Part shown: positions 5,039 to 5,317 of the stretch, in pieces
Layout: every line of letters begins with the position of its first letter
Numbering within the stretch: the stretch's first letter is position 1
From: an uncultured bacterium
GTDB taxonomy: Bacteria; Cyanobacteriota; Vampirovibrionia; Gastranaerophilales; Gastranaerophilaceae
Assembly (NCBI GenBank): GCA_902782905.1
Contig: CACZPB010000071.1
Coordinates: forward strand, 1 to 5,317
Reading direction: 5' to 3'
DNA length: 5,317 nucleotides
Program-made: the position numbers and the translations under genes
The notes under the pieces: generated by a model
Database searches by the model: none
Told to the model about the DNA's origin: nothing
What the model saw: the letters and a program-made list of their open reading frames with translations, nothing else

Positions 5039-5317
5039 GTCGGTATAGTAACGCCGACCTGCTTCTTGTCAAAAACATTAAGAGCGTGAACCCACGTGAA
5101 GTAAGGTCAACAGATAGAAACCGAGAAAAGTAAAATAATCTTGTAATAGAAAGGATTGTCTTCCGACAAAAGGGAACAAAGAGTGCGAACCCACGTGGCA
5201 TAGGGTCAACAGAGGGAGACCTGAAAGGAAAAAACAAGTCGGTAGTTAAAACGGGATGTCTCCCGACCTAAAGGATACAAAGAGCGCGAACCCAAGTGGC
5301 ATAAGGTCAGCAGAGGG
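5039..5317. repeat. Tandem array of ~100-bp units with conserved 37-bp core, running off the window
   Basis: There is no gene after atpE. Three cores lie at 5081-5117, 5180-5216 and 5281-5317, with periods of 99 and 101 bp. The approximate consensus is AGAGYGYGAACCCA, then NGTG, then RGGTCARCAGA. Cores 2 and 3 match at 33 of 37 positions, and core 1 matches each of the others at 29 of 37. The sequence between cores is also related: units 2 and 3 continue upstream through GTCTTCCGAC and GTCTCCCGAC. Each unit carries a hairpin ahead of the core: GTCGG/CCGAC (5039-5043/5054-5058), TTGTC/GACAA (5156-5160/5165-5169) and CGGGA/TCCCG (5252-5256/5261-5265). None is followed by a T-tract, so they are not typical terminators. 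Copy 3 is cut by the window edge. The role is unknown. Confidence 0.8.

Noticed and set aside
5156..5169. Rho-independent terminator after atpE
   Set aside because: The TTGTC/GACAA stem is short and followed by AAAGGG rather than a run of T; the other hairpins in the array also lack T-tracts.
5025..5237. Minus-strand 70-codon frame with repeated SVDPMPRGFALF / SVDLTSRGFTLL peptides
   Set aside because: The peptide repeat comes from the tandem DNA repeat, whose 99-bp spacing keeps frame between units 1 and 2. The 101-bp step to unit 3 breaks the frame, most differences between units 2 and 3 change amino acids, and no RBS is seen.
5081..5317. CRISPR array, from a 37-bp repeat with regular spacing
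   Set aside because: The repeats differ at 4 to 8 of 37 positions, the spacers would be about 62-64 bp and are themselves related to one another, and no cas genes are present.

Overview
The window looks like an AT-rich bacterial chromosome fragment. The best guess is a gut-type Vampirovibrionia/Melainabacteria (Gastranaerophilales) genome. This rests on the start of the first protein (MGMAASQARYLALVARK), which I recall as typical of uncharacterised proteins of that lineage, and on the FoF1 ATP synthase genes. No database was searched, so the assignment is moderate.

Left two thirds (1-3914): five same-strand genes of no firmly known function. They encode a 594-residue protein with helical ends and a Tyr/Thr-rich middle, a 285-residue Gly/Ser/Ala-rich protein with a hydrophobic segment and helical tail, small proteins of 67 and 89 residues, and a 108-residue coiled-coil protein. 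The 108-residue protein aligns without gaps to the N-terminus of the 594-residue protein and ends in the same style, so it looks like the same family without the central insert. The 89- and 108-residue genes are tightly coupled. A near-perfect 20-bp palindrome overlaps the -10 box of the only good promoter candidate ahead of them.

Two intergenic gaps in this part (1786-2002 and 3114-3305) carry an 8-bp tandem repeat (AAGTGANT or its complement). In the first gap two five-unit arrays face each other as a 40-bp inverted repeat with 36 matches. The second gap has a related, more diverged array preceded by the same flanking blocks, which suggests a dispersed intergenic element. In both gaps a ribosome-binding-like AGAAAGGAA is stranded away from any start codon.

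Right third (3915-5016): the start of an ATP synthase operon. atpB (subunit a, TTG start) and atpE (subunit c) encode the membrane proton channel and rotor. Promoter candidates lie just upstream of atpB. The c subunit lacks the residues of the known Na+ site, so proton coupling is expected.

Right end (5017-5317): no gene. It holds three copies of a roughly 100-bp tandem unit, each with a GTC/GAC-type hairpin and a conserved 37-bp core, and the array reaches the window edge. This is placed where atpF would often follow, so it either interrupts the atp operon or sits after a short atpB-atpE unit.
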